Origin: Diploscapter coronatus
Lineage: Eukaryota; Nematoda; Chromadorea; Rhabditida; Rhabditidae
Direction: 5' to 3'
Length of the DNA stretch: 64,000 nucleotides
Assembly (NCBI GenBank): GCA_964036155.1
Contig: OZ038423.1
Span: forward strand, 78,755,249 to 78,819,248
Below the pieces are notes generated by a model. The model had not been told where the DNA came from and did no database searches. It saw only the letters and a program-made list of their open reading frames with translations. Shown here in pieces: positions 1 through 11,454 of the stretch (position 1 is its first letter; each line of letters opens with the position of its first letter). Both the position numbers and the translations under genes were made by a program.

Positions 1-68
1 GTAGGATGTTTCTATTTATCAACATTTCAATATTTGCAAATAATTGAAAGATGCAAAAATTCCGAACA

Positions 69-178
69 AGGCTGTTTGCGGCGCGGTGCAGTAAGTTTTA
101 CTTTTAGTATGGTGTGGTGCGCCGCAAGCAGCCTCAGAGATGCCAACAGGTATGATCTTCGGTGTCTTTTGGCATCTC
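69..178. repeat. Two adjacent GC-rich hairpins
   Basis: Two imperfect palindromes lie side by side. The first pairs GGCTGTTTGCGGCGC with GCGCCGCAAGCAGCC around an AT-rich loop. The second pairs GAGATGCCA with TTGGCATCTC. No coding signal accompanies them. They look like remnants of short inverted-repeat elements. Confidence 0.55.
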
Positions 179-326
179 CGAACAACCTGCTTCCGAGTAC
201 TTAAAAGTTTGAACAGATTTGCACATAAATTCTCCATCAAAGTATGAGATCTGAAATTTTCTTCATTAGAAATTCGTATAAGGTATAAGAACACATTTAC
301 CAACATACTAACTTAAATATTTAAAA

Positions 327-397
327 GAAAGTCTCTGTAATTATCGAATCTTTAGCCCGACTCCTTTCTTGGGATCTTCGAAAATTACAGAGACTCT
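327..397. repeat. Hairpin, about 25-bp stem
   Basis: AAAGTCTCTGTAATTATCGA pairs imperfectly with the downstream segment ending ATTACAGAGACTCTTTT, enclosing a short loop. It lies just 5' of the fucosyltransferase-like gene and is probably a small inverted-repeat element. No regulatory role is evident. Confidence 0.55.
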
Positions 398-908
398 TTT
401 AAACATATGATATCATCCAAAATACTGAGTTAAAGAATATATAACTTTCGCATTTTGGATTTCTTTAAAAGAAACATTCTGTTTATGATTAACGAAATTT
501 GCAGAACATTTTCACTTGATCCATGTTGCGGCCAAACGGGTAATCACCTATTTCGAATAATGGCGGGTTACGGAATCGGGAGGACCATCAACAGAGTGCA
601 TGTCATTCGCATCATAAAGTGCCGTGGTCCTAGTGATACTATACCGCAATTTCGCAAGATAATATCAATATTCCCTAAAATGAAGAAGCTTATTATCACA
701 AATGTACGAATTTATAAGATATGTTATTTGTAAGAAGTGAGTTTGGGGTGATACCTAGAGGGCATAAGTGATATTCTCGATGTGAAACAGAGTTATGATT
801 ATGAACAGGGCTGTACGAACTCGAACTCGACGCGAGTTAAAGCTGAGCTCGAGTTCAATTTTTTTTCGAAACGAAGATATAAATATAAACAAAAAAAACT
901 TTCTATTA

Positions 909-1045
909 TTGATTGAAGAGAACATCCATATTCAAAAATTACGCTATTCGTCTCGTTTTTCTTCTTCTGCGCGACTCACTATTTCGCTTCAAATTCGATT
1001 TCTAATTGCTTCTGCATGAATATCATCGACTTTCTCTCCAATCAA
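909..1045. mobile_element. MITE family 1, copy A
   Basis: This palindromic element of about 137 bp has ends TTGATTGAAGAGAA and TTCTCTCCAATCAA. It belongs to the family also found at 19688, 52509, 54585 and 62468, in reverse orientation relative to the last two. It lies in the first intron of the fucosyltransferase-like gene and ends about 10 nt before the acceptor AG at 1055-1056. Confidence 0.8.
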
Positions 1046-1694
1046 CGACAATTCAGAATGACGTTCCTATTCCTCCTATGAACGAGAGTGGAGTTGACTT
1101 CGCATTTTATAAAGGGCGAATGTCGTGTTGCACTTATGAGGACCCGAGAAAGTGGTTTCTTTTTACAGAAGGGAAGATATTCAAAATTTAGAAGACTTCT
1201 ATCGAGAAATGAGAATCATCTCAATCTACACCAAATACACATGTTGCATACGCGTTATTTCGAAGAATATATCGATGAACTTATTCCTTACTTCGAACTT
1301 AGCAAAAACGCAACCGAAAAGGGACAATTGGCCATCAAAAATATGAAACTGTAAACTAAAATAATTGAAAAGGATGAATAATTTATTAACCGATATTTTA
1401 GAAATACTTCGGCTGATCATTTATGTGTACATATAAGAAGAACTGATCATCCATGTCCATCTAAATTGGGTTTCACAATTCCGGCTATAGACTTTCTCAT
1501 CAATAAATTGGTAGTATACTTTTATTTATGAACTATGTATGTAAATATTAGCGTTCTTTCAAATTTCATTCAGAAAGTTCCAAATGTGCTGATATTTGGA
1601 GATGACCACTTATTCATGAAAAATGTATCCGATACCGTCAACAAAAATCATAAAAATGTTAGCAAATTATAAATTTCTGAGATTCTAATCCAAC

Positions 1695-1930
1695 TTTCCT
1701 AATCTTTCTTCTTTTTTAGTAGAATTGTTAAATGTGTTTGTCTGTCCGAGCTTAGATCTTTGTATCTGAGCAAGGAAACCCCTACATATCATGCATGGTT
1801 CGAAAGGTAACAGTGACCCGGTGTGCAACGTATAATTTTTATCGCGATTTGACCTTTTAATTAGCATAGATGCTAATTTTTGTATTTTCGTTAGTTTCGT
1901 CTCGATAAAAATCGAGTAAAAGACAGTCTC
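1695..1930 (+). repeat. Interspersed repeat R1, copy 1
   Basis: This stretch shares ordered blocks with 5155-5375, and in part with 3602-3745: TTTTTAGTA, TGTGTTTGTCTGTC or similar, GAGCAAGGAAACCC, GTGCAACGTA, TTTTTATCGCGATTTGA and ATGCTAATTTTT. Copies are in the same orientation and clearly diverged. It fills the fourth intron of the fucosyltransferase-like gene. No terminal repeats or coding capacity were recognised. Confidence 0.65.
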
Positions 1931-2609
1931 ATTATGCGAAATGAAACCTCACACAAGTTTTAAACCAAACCAAAACAATACCAGTTCAATTGCAAAACAA
2001 TCAATGACAAACAATTTCCTCACTCATCATTTTTGATAATTACCAATTCATTTAGAAAGTTTTGCCCCTTATTCAATTTCAACTCAAGTCTAATTTGCTA
2101 ATTTTGCATCCAAAATAATGCATTATATAAGAAAAGCAGTTTTTACCGCAGATTAGCATAATATCAATGTAAAATCGATCTAACGAGCTTTTAGAGCGCG
2201 CACTTCATAGCTGCCGAGACTCGGCTAGGTTCTATTCTTGAAATATGAAGATCAAAAGAACTACAATATATTGCATTATTGCATCTTAATTTTGACTTAA
2301 ATATATCACTTTTATTTTAGGCAACTGCAATAATTAGCACAAATAAAGACTTTGGAGCAGACTTCTATATTTCCTCGAAAGCCTGCACTTCTTTCCTAAT
2401 GACCGTTCCTGAGTCGAGTTCTGGATGGATGTTATCATTTATGAGCAAGAACCAATCACAAGTATTCTATGATGAAGATATTTGGAACATTCACCTAGTA
2501 GAAGATAGAGGATATCATAGGTAGAAAGCAGCAAATTTAGAAATTAATTAAAATAAATGTTTACTTTAGATATATGTGGCACCCATTGAAAATATTTCCA
2601 AATAAAACT

Positions 2610-2787
2610 GGGCTCGTATTAAAGTCCCCCCTCACGCTAACTTGAAGGGAAGAAGGAAAGAGGGAGGGAGGCCGCACGAACTTGAAAGAAGGAAAATTGA
2701 GAGGAGAGGGAACGTGAATTTAGAGACCGGAGCTCATTCGAAAAAGGTGCGGTCTAAGTTCACGCGAGGAGACTTTAGTACGAGCCC
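2610..2787. mobile_element. Short inverted-repeat element in the last fucosyltransferase exon
   Basis: The left end reads GGGCTCGTATTAAAGTCCCC. The right end is its near-perfect complement (GGAGACTTTAGTACGAGCCC). The interior is purine-rich. Total length is 178 bp with about 20-bp terminal inverted repeats, typical of a non-autonomous DNA element. It interrupts the final coding exon of the fucosyltransferase-like gene just after the codons for NKTG. Confidence 0.75.
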
Positions 2788-3601
2788 TGGAGTAATAACA
2801 TCCTACAAATTATTTTAACCGAAACTAGAAGTCCTCGCTCGCTCGTCATTTAGACGCCAACCTTCGGCTAGCGGTTGTTTTGTCAAGTTTTTCTTGCCTC
2901 TACTATATCATTTTTCCTAAATTCACTGAAAAACATTGACTTTGTTAATTTTTGAAAATAAAAATTGATTATTTTAATATTTGACACTTTAATCAGAATA
3001 AAAGATTTGTCTATTTCGCGAATTTTTATTTGTAGGGCTGTAAATTTTATAAATTATCGAAAGTGACGATTTTGCAAGAAAAAAGACATTAAAAACAATG
3101 AACACATTGCGAAAATCAATAAAAACAGATAACGATAAAAATAAACTGACGACACGATATTGATTTTCAAGCAAGTGAGCAAAAAGTTGTAACATTTCTA
3201 CATTTCCGAATGCCCGTTAGTCTTTGATTTAAAGATCCAGATGTTTTTATTTCGAAATAGAAATTCAAAATAAATGCATTTAAAAATATCAACGAAATGC
3301 ACTTTTTCACATTTAAATTTAAGAATTAATGTTATCTGTTTCTAACTTATGAATTTCAAAGTGAAAAGTTCATAGTTTTGCATATTTCTTCAAGCATTTT
3401 TCATTGCCAAAATTAACCAAGTATATTCGTACATGTGATGATAGTTTGACAGGCCTAAAATAAATTTAAATTTTAAATAGAAATTTTGAACTTGCAATAA
3501 TAATCCGTAACGTTTATCGTCGAGTGTTCGAAAGATAAATTCGTGAAATTTCCTCTTCCTTTCATTATTTGGTGAATGTACCTAAATCATTTCATCAGTA
3601 T

Positions 3602-3745
3602 AGTAATCTCCTAAAGTGTGTTTGTCTGTCTGTGAACGCTTAATGTGAAGAAACTAAGCAAGATCATCCTACAAATCATACATGGTTAGAAAGGTAATTT
3701 TGTTCAGATGTGCAACGTAAAAACCCGATCGATTTTTATCCAAGA
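3602..3745 (+). repeat. Interspersed repeat R1, partial copy 2
   Basis: It shares TGTGTTTGTCTGTC, an AGCAAG..CATCCTACA..CATACATGGTT block, GAAAGGTAA, TGTGCAACGTAAA and a CGATTTTTATCC end with the copy at 1695-1930. It is shorter and more diverged than the other two copies. Confidence 0.5.
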
Positions 3746-4018
3746 AATGGAGACTTTTACCCAAAAACTTTCCTTACTTACGAAGGTATGAAAAAGAGTC
3801 GAGGAAGGAAGAAAGAGTGGGTGGATAGAGCGGTGGTTCGTTTACAAATTGTGGCTGGTGTTCATAACCGATTGATATCAGGAGTGGGCCGGGAGTCGCG
3901 ATGTTCGAGAACTTTTAATCCCGATCCCGGCCAAATTTTAGCGGAACTTCCGATTTTCAGAATAAGCAAAATAGCCACTTTTTAGTAATTTGACAATGAA
4001 ATGAATTTTCGACTAAGA

Positions 4019-4769
4019 TGTGTCCCAAAATTATGAACGCACTTTGAGTTCAAGAGCACCACCCGCAATACTTGAATTACCCCGGCTCAAAGTTTGTACA
4101 TAGATTCTCTAATATATTCCTCACATATCTGCAAGGTTTCAGTCCGATTCAATTGACTATGCTGTTTCTACGATTTTTTCTGAAAGTATTCCTTAACTAT
4201 GGAAAATGTCCAAAAAAAGTTGAGAAAGGTTTCTTCAAAAACTCCTATTTCTGAGTATAGTTAACCTATCAGTGAACTGATAGCATAGAATGATAAGATC
4301 ATTAATAGACTTCCAAAATATCATGATGATTTATAACGAAAAAAAATCTATAGGAGCCTGGAACAGCATTGTTTTAAAATTTCTTTAAAAGGCATATTTT
4401 CCCATAATTGAGGCTACGTCGGATGTTTGATGAAGTGTAGATCTCCAGTAACGTGATGCAAGAGATGTATTTGGTCTCAAAAGAAGTGGAATGGAATATA
4501 TGTCCAGGATTTCTGTCATTTTTCCGTATATCATATGAAATTTCCATCCTTTGAACTTTTTGAAGAAACTTTTCTTAACATTTTCCATAGTTAAGGGATG
4601 CTTTCAGAAAAATTGTAGAAACAGCACAGTCAATTGAATCGGACTGAAACCTTGCAGATATGTGAGGAATATATTAGAGAATCTGTACAAAATTTGAGTC
4701 AGAATAATTCAAGTATTGTGGGTGTGGTGCTCTTGAACTCAAAGTGCGTTCATAATTTGAGACACACCT
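4019..4769. mobile_element. Foldback element with about 225-bp terminal inverted repeats
   Basis: The left arm (about 4019-4246) begins GTGTCCCAAAATTATGAACG. The right arm (about 4545-4769) is its reverse complement, ending CGTTCATAATTTGAGACACA. The arms match over roughly 225 bases, including the stretch around AATTGACT..GCTGTTTCTAC, and enclose about 300 bp of unrelated sequence. No transposase is visible. The end sequence is of the kind seen at Tc1/mariner termini, but that assignment is only suggestive. Confidence 0.8.
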
Positions 4770-5154
4770 TATAAGGTTTATTATACCTTGAAAATGCTAG
4801 AAATTAAAAGAGACTCCCGGTCCCGGTTCCGAATGTTTTTTTTAAAAGTCGGTCCTGGCCCATCCCTGAGTTGAGATATGATAATGCAATCATAACTCAG
4901 AAGTCTTCTTGGAAAGATTATCCACTGAAACTTTAATGATAAACTCCATCTTTTTGGTGAGAAAATTACAAAAACTGATGGGAATGATGATCAAGCACAG
5001 GGAATCTGAAGTTTATTCTCACTTTTGCTTACACAATTGTGGGTATTTACATATGAACAGAGTACGCCTGCTATTTTTTAGAATTTGATTGGCAAATGAC
5101 TGATTGATAAAGTATGGTAAAGTAGGATAACCAAGTACGGAACATCTGAATCTG

Positions 5155-5375
5155 AACTTTCCTTTTTAGTAAAATTGCTGAGTGTGTCTGATCTTAGATT
5201 TCGATACCTGATTGTGAGCAAGGAAACCCACAGATGGGTCGAAAAGTAATCGTGACCCGTGTGCAACGTAGTTTTTATCGCGATTTGATTTTTGCAACTA
5301 GCACAAATGCTAATTTTTGACTTCATCGTTAGTTTCTTCTCTGATGAAAAATTGAATAATGGGTAGTCATTATCC
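5155..5375 (+). repeat. Interspersed repeat R1, copy 3
   Basis: Third copy of the repeat described at 1695-1930, same orientation. It shares GAGCAAGGAAACCC, GTGCAACGTA, TTTTTATCGCGATTTGA and AATGCTAATTTTTG. Confidence 0.6.
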
Positions 5376-5639
5376 ATTATCCGACATATCTTGGTCTTGA
5401 AGGATGGTCTCCAGATAGTGGAAAACGAGATCAATGAGAATGGGAATTCCAAATGTAAATGTGATAAAATTAGCAATTTATCGTATATTCAAAATGTATA
5501 ATGGCAAAGAATTGATCATTATCATTAGGGTCGAGATGGAATTAGAGGTTCAATGGAACCAGAGAATTTCTATGGTTGAGATAAAATGAATGATGGATCG
5601 AAAGATCAATATTCATTATTTTGTGCTACTTTTTAAAGG

Positions 5640-5890
5640 TGTTCAAATTTTTGGATAAACATCTCATGTATATTTCAAATTACAAAAGCGAGTTCGACTT
5701 AAAAATCAAGATTTAAATTTTAATTCACAATCCAAACTTAAATTCAAACAGGTCAAATTCAAGTATTAGGTTCAAAAATTCATATAAAATTCAAATGAAA
5801 TTAAAAATCACATCCCAATTCAAATAGTCAAAATTAAAATCAATTTCTTTGTAATAATTCAAATAGCATTTTCAATTGAATTAAAATTGA
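5640..5890. repeat. Degenerate AAATTC-rich array
   Basis: The hexamer AAATTC, or ATTCAAAT-like variants, recurs many times over about 250 bp with irregular spacing. It directly precedes the GC-rich hairpin block. It is not a clean tandem repeat. Confidence 0.45.
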
Positions 5891-5895
5891 AATTC

Positions 5896-5949
5896 GGCTA
5901 GGCCCTGGCGAAGCCAGGGCCTAGCCTAAAAGGGGCCGCTCTGCGGTCC
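5896..5949. repeat. Perfect 14-bp GC-rich hairpin plus second hairpin
   Basis: GGCTAGGCCCTGGC and GCCAGGGCCTAGCC form a perfect 14-bp stem with a GAA loop (5896-5926). A second stem, GGGGCCGC/GCGGTCCC with one mismatch, follows at 5931-5949, and CTAGT comes soon after (about 5956). The block stands out sharply from its very AT-rich surroundings. A hairpin followed by CTAG-T resembles a Helitron 3' terminus, but no matching 5' end was identified. Confidence 0.5.
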
Positions 5950-6188
5950 CTGGAGGCTAGTTTTAATATATTTATTTTAAATTACATATTAACTTTAAAA
6001 AATATTTAACGCTGTCTTCTAATTTTCGTAACTTTCCAGACAAAAATAGGAAAGGAATGTTATCAAGTCGAACTTTTATTTCATTTTTGGACTATATTCG
6101 ATTTGAGATTGTCTTAACATTTTTGGTCAGAGCCTTTCCTTGATATTTCTAAAAACTAGAAAGACAGCTTCAAACATAAAATTATTAC

Positions 6189-8381
6189 TTCGAGATTGAA
6201 TTGGCAAACGGTAATGCCGTTTCGATCTAATTCCCCATCCTTCAGAAAATATGGAAATAGATTGTATTCCGCTCCTTCGTTATCTACCCATATATCGTCG
6301 ATGAACTTAAATATGTATTGATTTTTTATTGCTATATTTTTTAATTAATAGTATAATTTATACTACATGTCATTATAAAACATACATTGATTTTTAAAAT
6401 ATCCTTCACAAAATGAACCAAATCAACAATAGGAAGTAGACGGACTGTATAGGAACCTAAAAGTATTTATATTTTAGAAAGGCAATTTATATATTTTTTG
6501 AGATATCGTCACTTTGAGACCTATAAATTTTGCAATCCCTTCTGAATTATTTCGCGACCCATTTTATAGAAAATTTTGACAACTTCAATTTCTTCAGAAA
6601 TTAATAAAAGGGTTGCGAAATATATAGGTCACGAAGTCGCTAAGAATCCAAGTGTCTTTAGAAAAGATACTTTTAAACTCACGTCCAACCAACACGCTTA
6701 AGTTAAACATTCCCGATTCAGCTCCGATGCCAAAGTTGAAAAACGTGCCGAATCTATTATACTTTTCGGCATTTATTTCATATATTGGATCAGCACCGTA
6801 GAATTTCGAGGGTCCTTTCAATGCCTTAATTTGACTTTTGTAATTATAAATTTAACCAGTTCTAGGAAGACATTTAACCGAAATAAGAAATTTTAGGGGA
6901 GAGCGTAAGCAAGATTTTGATTTTTCTATAGAAAAGTGACACATTTGGGTCCACAATAAGGATTTGGGAGTTATTTTATTATGGAAGGCGTACACACCAA
7001 GATTTTGGTTTAATCTCTTCCTAGGTCTGAATTTAGTCATGTTAAACCTTTAATAATTTCTCTTCAGCCACCGTATCATGCCCTACACCTAATGAGATGA
7101 TCGTTGTTAATTCATCTTCCTAAAATATAAAACTTAGAAAATTGCATATAGAAATGATTGTCATGTTTATATTTCAAATATAATAGATCGTATTTAACTT
7201 ATAAATCGGAAAAAAGATCCCAAACTTAATGAATAAAATACTTTAATTCTCCTATCAGACCTATACAATAATGGGAAAATTCTTATAATTAGAGTTTATT
7301 TGGTTGGATTTAGAGAACTTTCCGATTTACCATTTAACTCTTATGTTTTATCAACTTCCATCTTGATTAACCTCTTATATTATCTAATAGCTAATTTTAT
7401 AATATGTCGCATACTAACATCCAGAGGTAATATATGACGTTTTGTTTCGTCATTATTTCTAAAATCATCGACTTTTATCGTGTCAGCCATTAATATGCCC
7501 TGGCATTGTTGCATGACTTTAGGTAGATTTTTCCAGATCTAAAAACTAATTTACTTAAGACTGAATATCTGAGAGTAGCTGGCAGATCGAGATAATATCC
7601 ACATGTTCTGTACAGCCTTTGATGCTGATCATCATACAGTAGCACACAAAAATTTGAAAAATCGCTATTTTAGATATGCTACTATTACGCACCTTTCGTG
7701 AACCAATTCTTCGAAAATTTTGCTCATATAGAAGTGGCATATTGATAGCTTTAATTCTCCAAGTTTTATTCAGATTGCTTTATGAAAATGGGTTTTTTTT
7801 CTAGTCATATAAAATATTATGCAATATTCTAAACTTTTGTGGGCCACTGTATGTGGAGATCAGCCCGATCGGCGGATCCCTGTTTCGAGCCCTCTCTGTA
7901 GTCTTTAATTCTCTCAGACATTTACCCTTAAAATAAAGCTTAAACAATCGCACCCAGTCATTATTTGTAGGATTTTCTTCTCGATAGTTCGTAAGATTTG
8001 GCATAATGCAGTTGTGCCATTCATGAAAAATTTGCGGTGGATTGAAGCTTGATTTTGACCTTGACGGGAGATTTTCATTCGGTAATTTATCCTGTCGTTG
8101 GAGCTCTGAAATATTGAATTTCAATAAATATTTAATTTTATTCTCATTACCAATATCAACTTTCGGTGGCTGGTCTGCTTAAATTATTGTTTGAATTATT
8201 TTATTTTATAATTTAAGAAACCTTTATCATTACTATTTATCGTTTCTTGAAATTGGTTTGTTTGTATCTGCATAAATTTTAGCGATTTTCGAATCAAATT
8301 TTCATATCCATTTTGCACAAATAGAAATATAAGAACGGCTGTAGATATGCCTAATTGCACTAATATCTTCTTGAAATGCAT
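6189..8381 (-). CDS. FkbM / Methyltransf_21-like protein with N-terminal membrane anchor
   Basis: This is a member of the nematode-expanded FkbM-like methyltransferase family, whose substrate is generally unknown. Exons that join in phase: 8381-8222 (start Met, then hydrophobic ISTAVLIFLFV, a signal anchor), 8174-8151, 8105-7835 (IFHEWHNCIMPNL...W, with conserved Cys and Trp), 7119-7048 (TTIISLGVGHD, the glycine-rich SAM-binding strand), 6824-6683 (KFYGADPIYEIN), 6456-6386 and 6305-6189 (FIDDIWVDNEGAEY...ITVCQFNLE), all hallmark blocks of the family. One or two exons between 7835 and 7119 are uncertain (candidates 7755-7680 and 7640-7555). The C-terminal exon beyond 6189 was not found. The annotated end is therefore the last supported exon, not a stop codon. 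The anchor suggests a secretory-pathway location. Confidence 0.75.
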
Positions 8382-10553
8382 CTAAATTTGGAGTTTACAA
8401 TAATCAACCAGACGTTGGCTGGCCATCAAGAGCAAAATAACCAAACGCTATCATGGCACAATTAAAAAAAAAACTAAAATTCAAAACTGTATTCTATCAT
8501 TCGATACTCGACAGGGACGAATCGAGTTAACTTACAAAAAAAATGACGATTTTGATTCTTCGCGACACCTTTCATAGAAAGTTTCGTGGGTGGAGTTTTT
8601 ACTATCACTGTTTCTGAAGAAATACCAGAATGGGATGACGCAAAAGCCAAGAAACAGTCGCGAAATTTATGTGCCACAAACGATGCTGCGAATAATCCAA
8701 GTTGCCAGACAAGTCAATTAACACTCGTCATTATCCTAGACAACTTTCACACTCACATTCTCTAAATTTTTAGGCAACCTGAAAATGGCGTTACAAGAAA
8801 TGATCAAAAGTTTTTCTCGGTTTATCGAAATGAGACAATGGCGGAGTGAAATAGTAAATTATAAGAATTTATAGGAAGAGAAAGCAGTTCGTTATTTGTG
8901 TTTCATCAAAACCGGAAAAACGTTCTTTCATTTCGTTATGCGTCATTCCCTATTACTTTATTTTTAAAATTGCCAAATTCACACATCTACACAAAATCTG
9001 AACATATACCTGTTCGTGCACAATTCAGGTTCAAAGTCAACTTATCCAAGCTGAATAAGTGTCGCTCTAATTATGAACCAACCTGTAAAATTGAAAAAAA
9101 TATATATTGAAGAAAGCCAAAGTTTATTGAAATTCTAATATTAAATACAGAAACTTTCGATATTGTGAACATTTTTCAGGAACATTAAAAAATCGAAATA
9201 TGCTCGTAATTTTCATTGACAGATGTGCAAACTATGTTAACAAAGATATTCGGAGGATTTTTTTTTTTTAAATTCAATACATTTTTTGAACAAAGAAAGT
9301 TTACATTTTAATTCAAGGAAGTTTAAATTTGATTTTCATAAGTCAGTCTCATAAATCGCGAAAATTTTCTAATTTTATAAATTCCAAGTTTCAGCATTCT
9401 TCAGGAAATGGTATACTTTTCGTCAGAAGATAAGCATCTAAAATTTCTTCAAAAATATTTCTAATATTAATTTTTCTGGTCTTTATTTTCGAGTTGGCTC
9501 TGATTTTTGCTACACGTGTGATACTAACCTGAGCTACTTGCCTCTATCATAATTATGCAGTACACAGCAATGCATAGTGGATTTTACACATGGCATTTCT
9601 ATTCTTGACTAATCAGTTATAGTTATAAAGAAAATTTAAAAATAATGTTTGCTTTGCAAAATTTATTTTCTAATATATACATTCATAAAGATTATTCTAT
9701 TATAAAATTCTATTATAAAATAAGGAACTGAACTTTGAGCTCACCAAAAATCTAATTGTTTTCTTGACAATATTAATTTCCTCTTTTACTTTCTGTTATG
9801 GTTGCCCTTTTTATGCCAGTCAACACTTGTGCTCGGGTAAAGGATTTATTACGAGAGACAAGGGTCAAAGGTACAATCCTGGAACGAGGAGGAAGTGGGA
9901 GAGCAGCCGATCGTCAGGAGAGCAGGAGGATAGAATGAATTGGTTAAGGAAATGAGGACTATTTAAAGGGGACGCCGAGTAGGCGTGGCAATAGGAAACT
10001 ATCCAGTGTTTGTATAGGGAATGAGCCAGTGTCGTTAGGCGGCACTGCTATGAGTGAGAGATTGGGGAAAAGGTGAGAGATGGTAGAAAGAGAGTGAATT
10101 GAATAGTGAGCCTCTAACACTTTCAAAAACAGACAGCTGTGCTAACATTGTCGAATGCCAGCATGCATTTTAGAGCGTTTTCCAGAATACAACTGCCGAA
10201 AATTGAAATTTCAATCATTGGGCAAGTATTTGTACAATAATCACCATAAAATGTCGAACAATTTAAAACAATGTATAGATCAATATTCACAAAAATATAT
10301 TTTTTAGCTTATCTGGCAGCATAACTACAGAGGAAAAAACGCTATTCCATTCGATTTAGCATAATTTCGCTTTTGTCTATCAGCCAGTAGTTAATCTCGA
10401 ACTTGAAATTTATCGTAATCATGTTAGCTAATTGTCGCTTTATTGTTGATCAAATTTTACAGAAATAAATAGCAGTAACTGAATAACCATCTTCAAAATG
10501 AATATTTGCAAAAAACACTGAAAAATAAAACTATCTGCTACAAATATATTTTC
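8382..10553. other. No gene recognised
   Basis: AT-rich sequence without a supportable exon chain. Short open frames at 8474-8677 (-), 8898-9110 (+) and 9764-9955 (+) have no recognisable motif and no matching splice structure. A purine-rich segment lies around 9880-10110. Confidence 0.5.
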
Positions 10554-11454
10554 ATTACTACTTCTGGGGGAATAATTGATATTCGAGAAATTGTTGTAAT
10601 TACCTTAACATCGTTCTGTATGATATCAGAAGCGACGAAGCCGGGACAATAAATCTCGAACCTCTGTAATAGTCGTGAAAAGTGAACACGCAGTATATCA
10701 ATATATCTCCATTAGCCACATTGCCAAAAATCACAGGATAATTACGCGTGGTCCTCCTTACATAGGTAATTACGCGGCCTTGATGATTCGACTGTCGCTC
10801 TTGAAGTGAAATTGGCTTGAGCCAGTATCGTGTTTCAATGCCATTGATTATTTTGCTGATTAGACAACAATTACTTCGAGTTATCTTGCATTCGATGCCA
10901 TAATTGGATTGTAAAAAACAAACATCAAATTTTCTGCAATTTAAAAGAAGAAAGATACATCGTATGCGCAAGCCAGTTTTCTGCAATTATTGCGTACAAT
11001 TCTAAATTTTCAAAAATGTTAGCATTTACTTTGGTTTAGAAAGTTCACTATTATTATTAAGGTAAAAATACTGATGCTAGAATACATAAAATCATGTAAG
11101 TGCGCATTTAGTTGTATCATATACGTAGAAGACCACGAATTAAACATTAATCGTTGAGCAATGAATGCGTTTCATGAATGTCATCTATGAACAGGCTGTC
11201 GGTGGGGATTTTATTTCATTTTATTGGCCGCGTAATTACCTATGTAAGGAGGGTCACGCGTAATTATCCTGTGATTTTTGGGAATGTGGCTAATGGAGAT
11301 ATACTGATGATATACTACGTGCTCACTTTTCACGACTATTACAGAAGTCCGAGATTTATTGTCCTGGCTTCGTCGCTTCTGATATCATATAGAACGATAT
11401 TAAGGGAATTACGACAATTTATAGGATATCAATTATTTCCCCAGAAGTAGTAAT
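10554..11454. mobile_element. Foldback element with about 225-bp inverted arms
   Basis: The left arm (10554-10779) and right arm (11226-11454) are near-exact inverted copies. TACTACTTCTGGGG..AATAATTGATAT pairs with ATATCAATTATT..CCCAGAAGTAGTA, and the inner edges read GGTAATTACGCGGCC and GGCCGCGTAATTACC. The spacer is about 445 bp. No transposase is seen. Open frames read through the arms on either strand give similar peptides because the arms are the same sequence. Confidence 0.85.

Larger units (their letters stand above)
485..2645 (+). pseudogene. GT11 alpha-1,2-fucosyltransferase-like gene, frame-broken
   Basis: The protein resembles the nematode family of GDP-fucose-dependent alpha-1,2-fucosyltransferases (GT11), Golgi type II membrane enzymes. 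Family features seen in order: a GxxGNHLFR-like donor-site start (exon about 485-703), a Cys-rich CCTYEDPRK segment (1057-about 1160), CVHIRRTD, the conserved HxRRxD nucleotide-binding motif (1402-1510), a FGDDHLF segment (1574-1657), and the C-terminal SSGWMLSF...NQSQVFY block (2321-2520 and 2570 on). Intron phases agree from about 1190 onward. Between 1150 and 1190 the reading frame must change, and no plausible intron explains this, so a 1-nt indel is likely. The membrane-anchor exon was not found upstream. A 178-bp inverted-repeat element starts inside the last coding exon and supplies the stop at 2643. The first intron carries another MITE. It could still be functional if the frame change is an assembly error. 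Confidence 0.6.

Noticed and set aside
1152..1168. 17-nt GT..AG micro-intron in the fucosyltransferase-like gene
   Set aside because: Far below nematode intron size, and removing it does not restore the frame.
9764..9955. Open frame in a purine-rich segment, considered as part of an LTR element
   Set aside because: No terminal repeats, tRNA primer site or polyprotein motif was found nearby.
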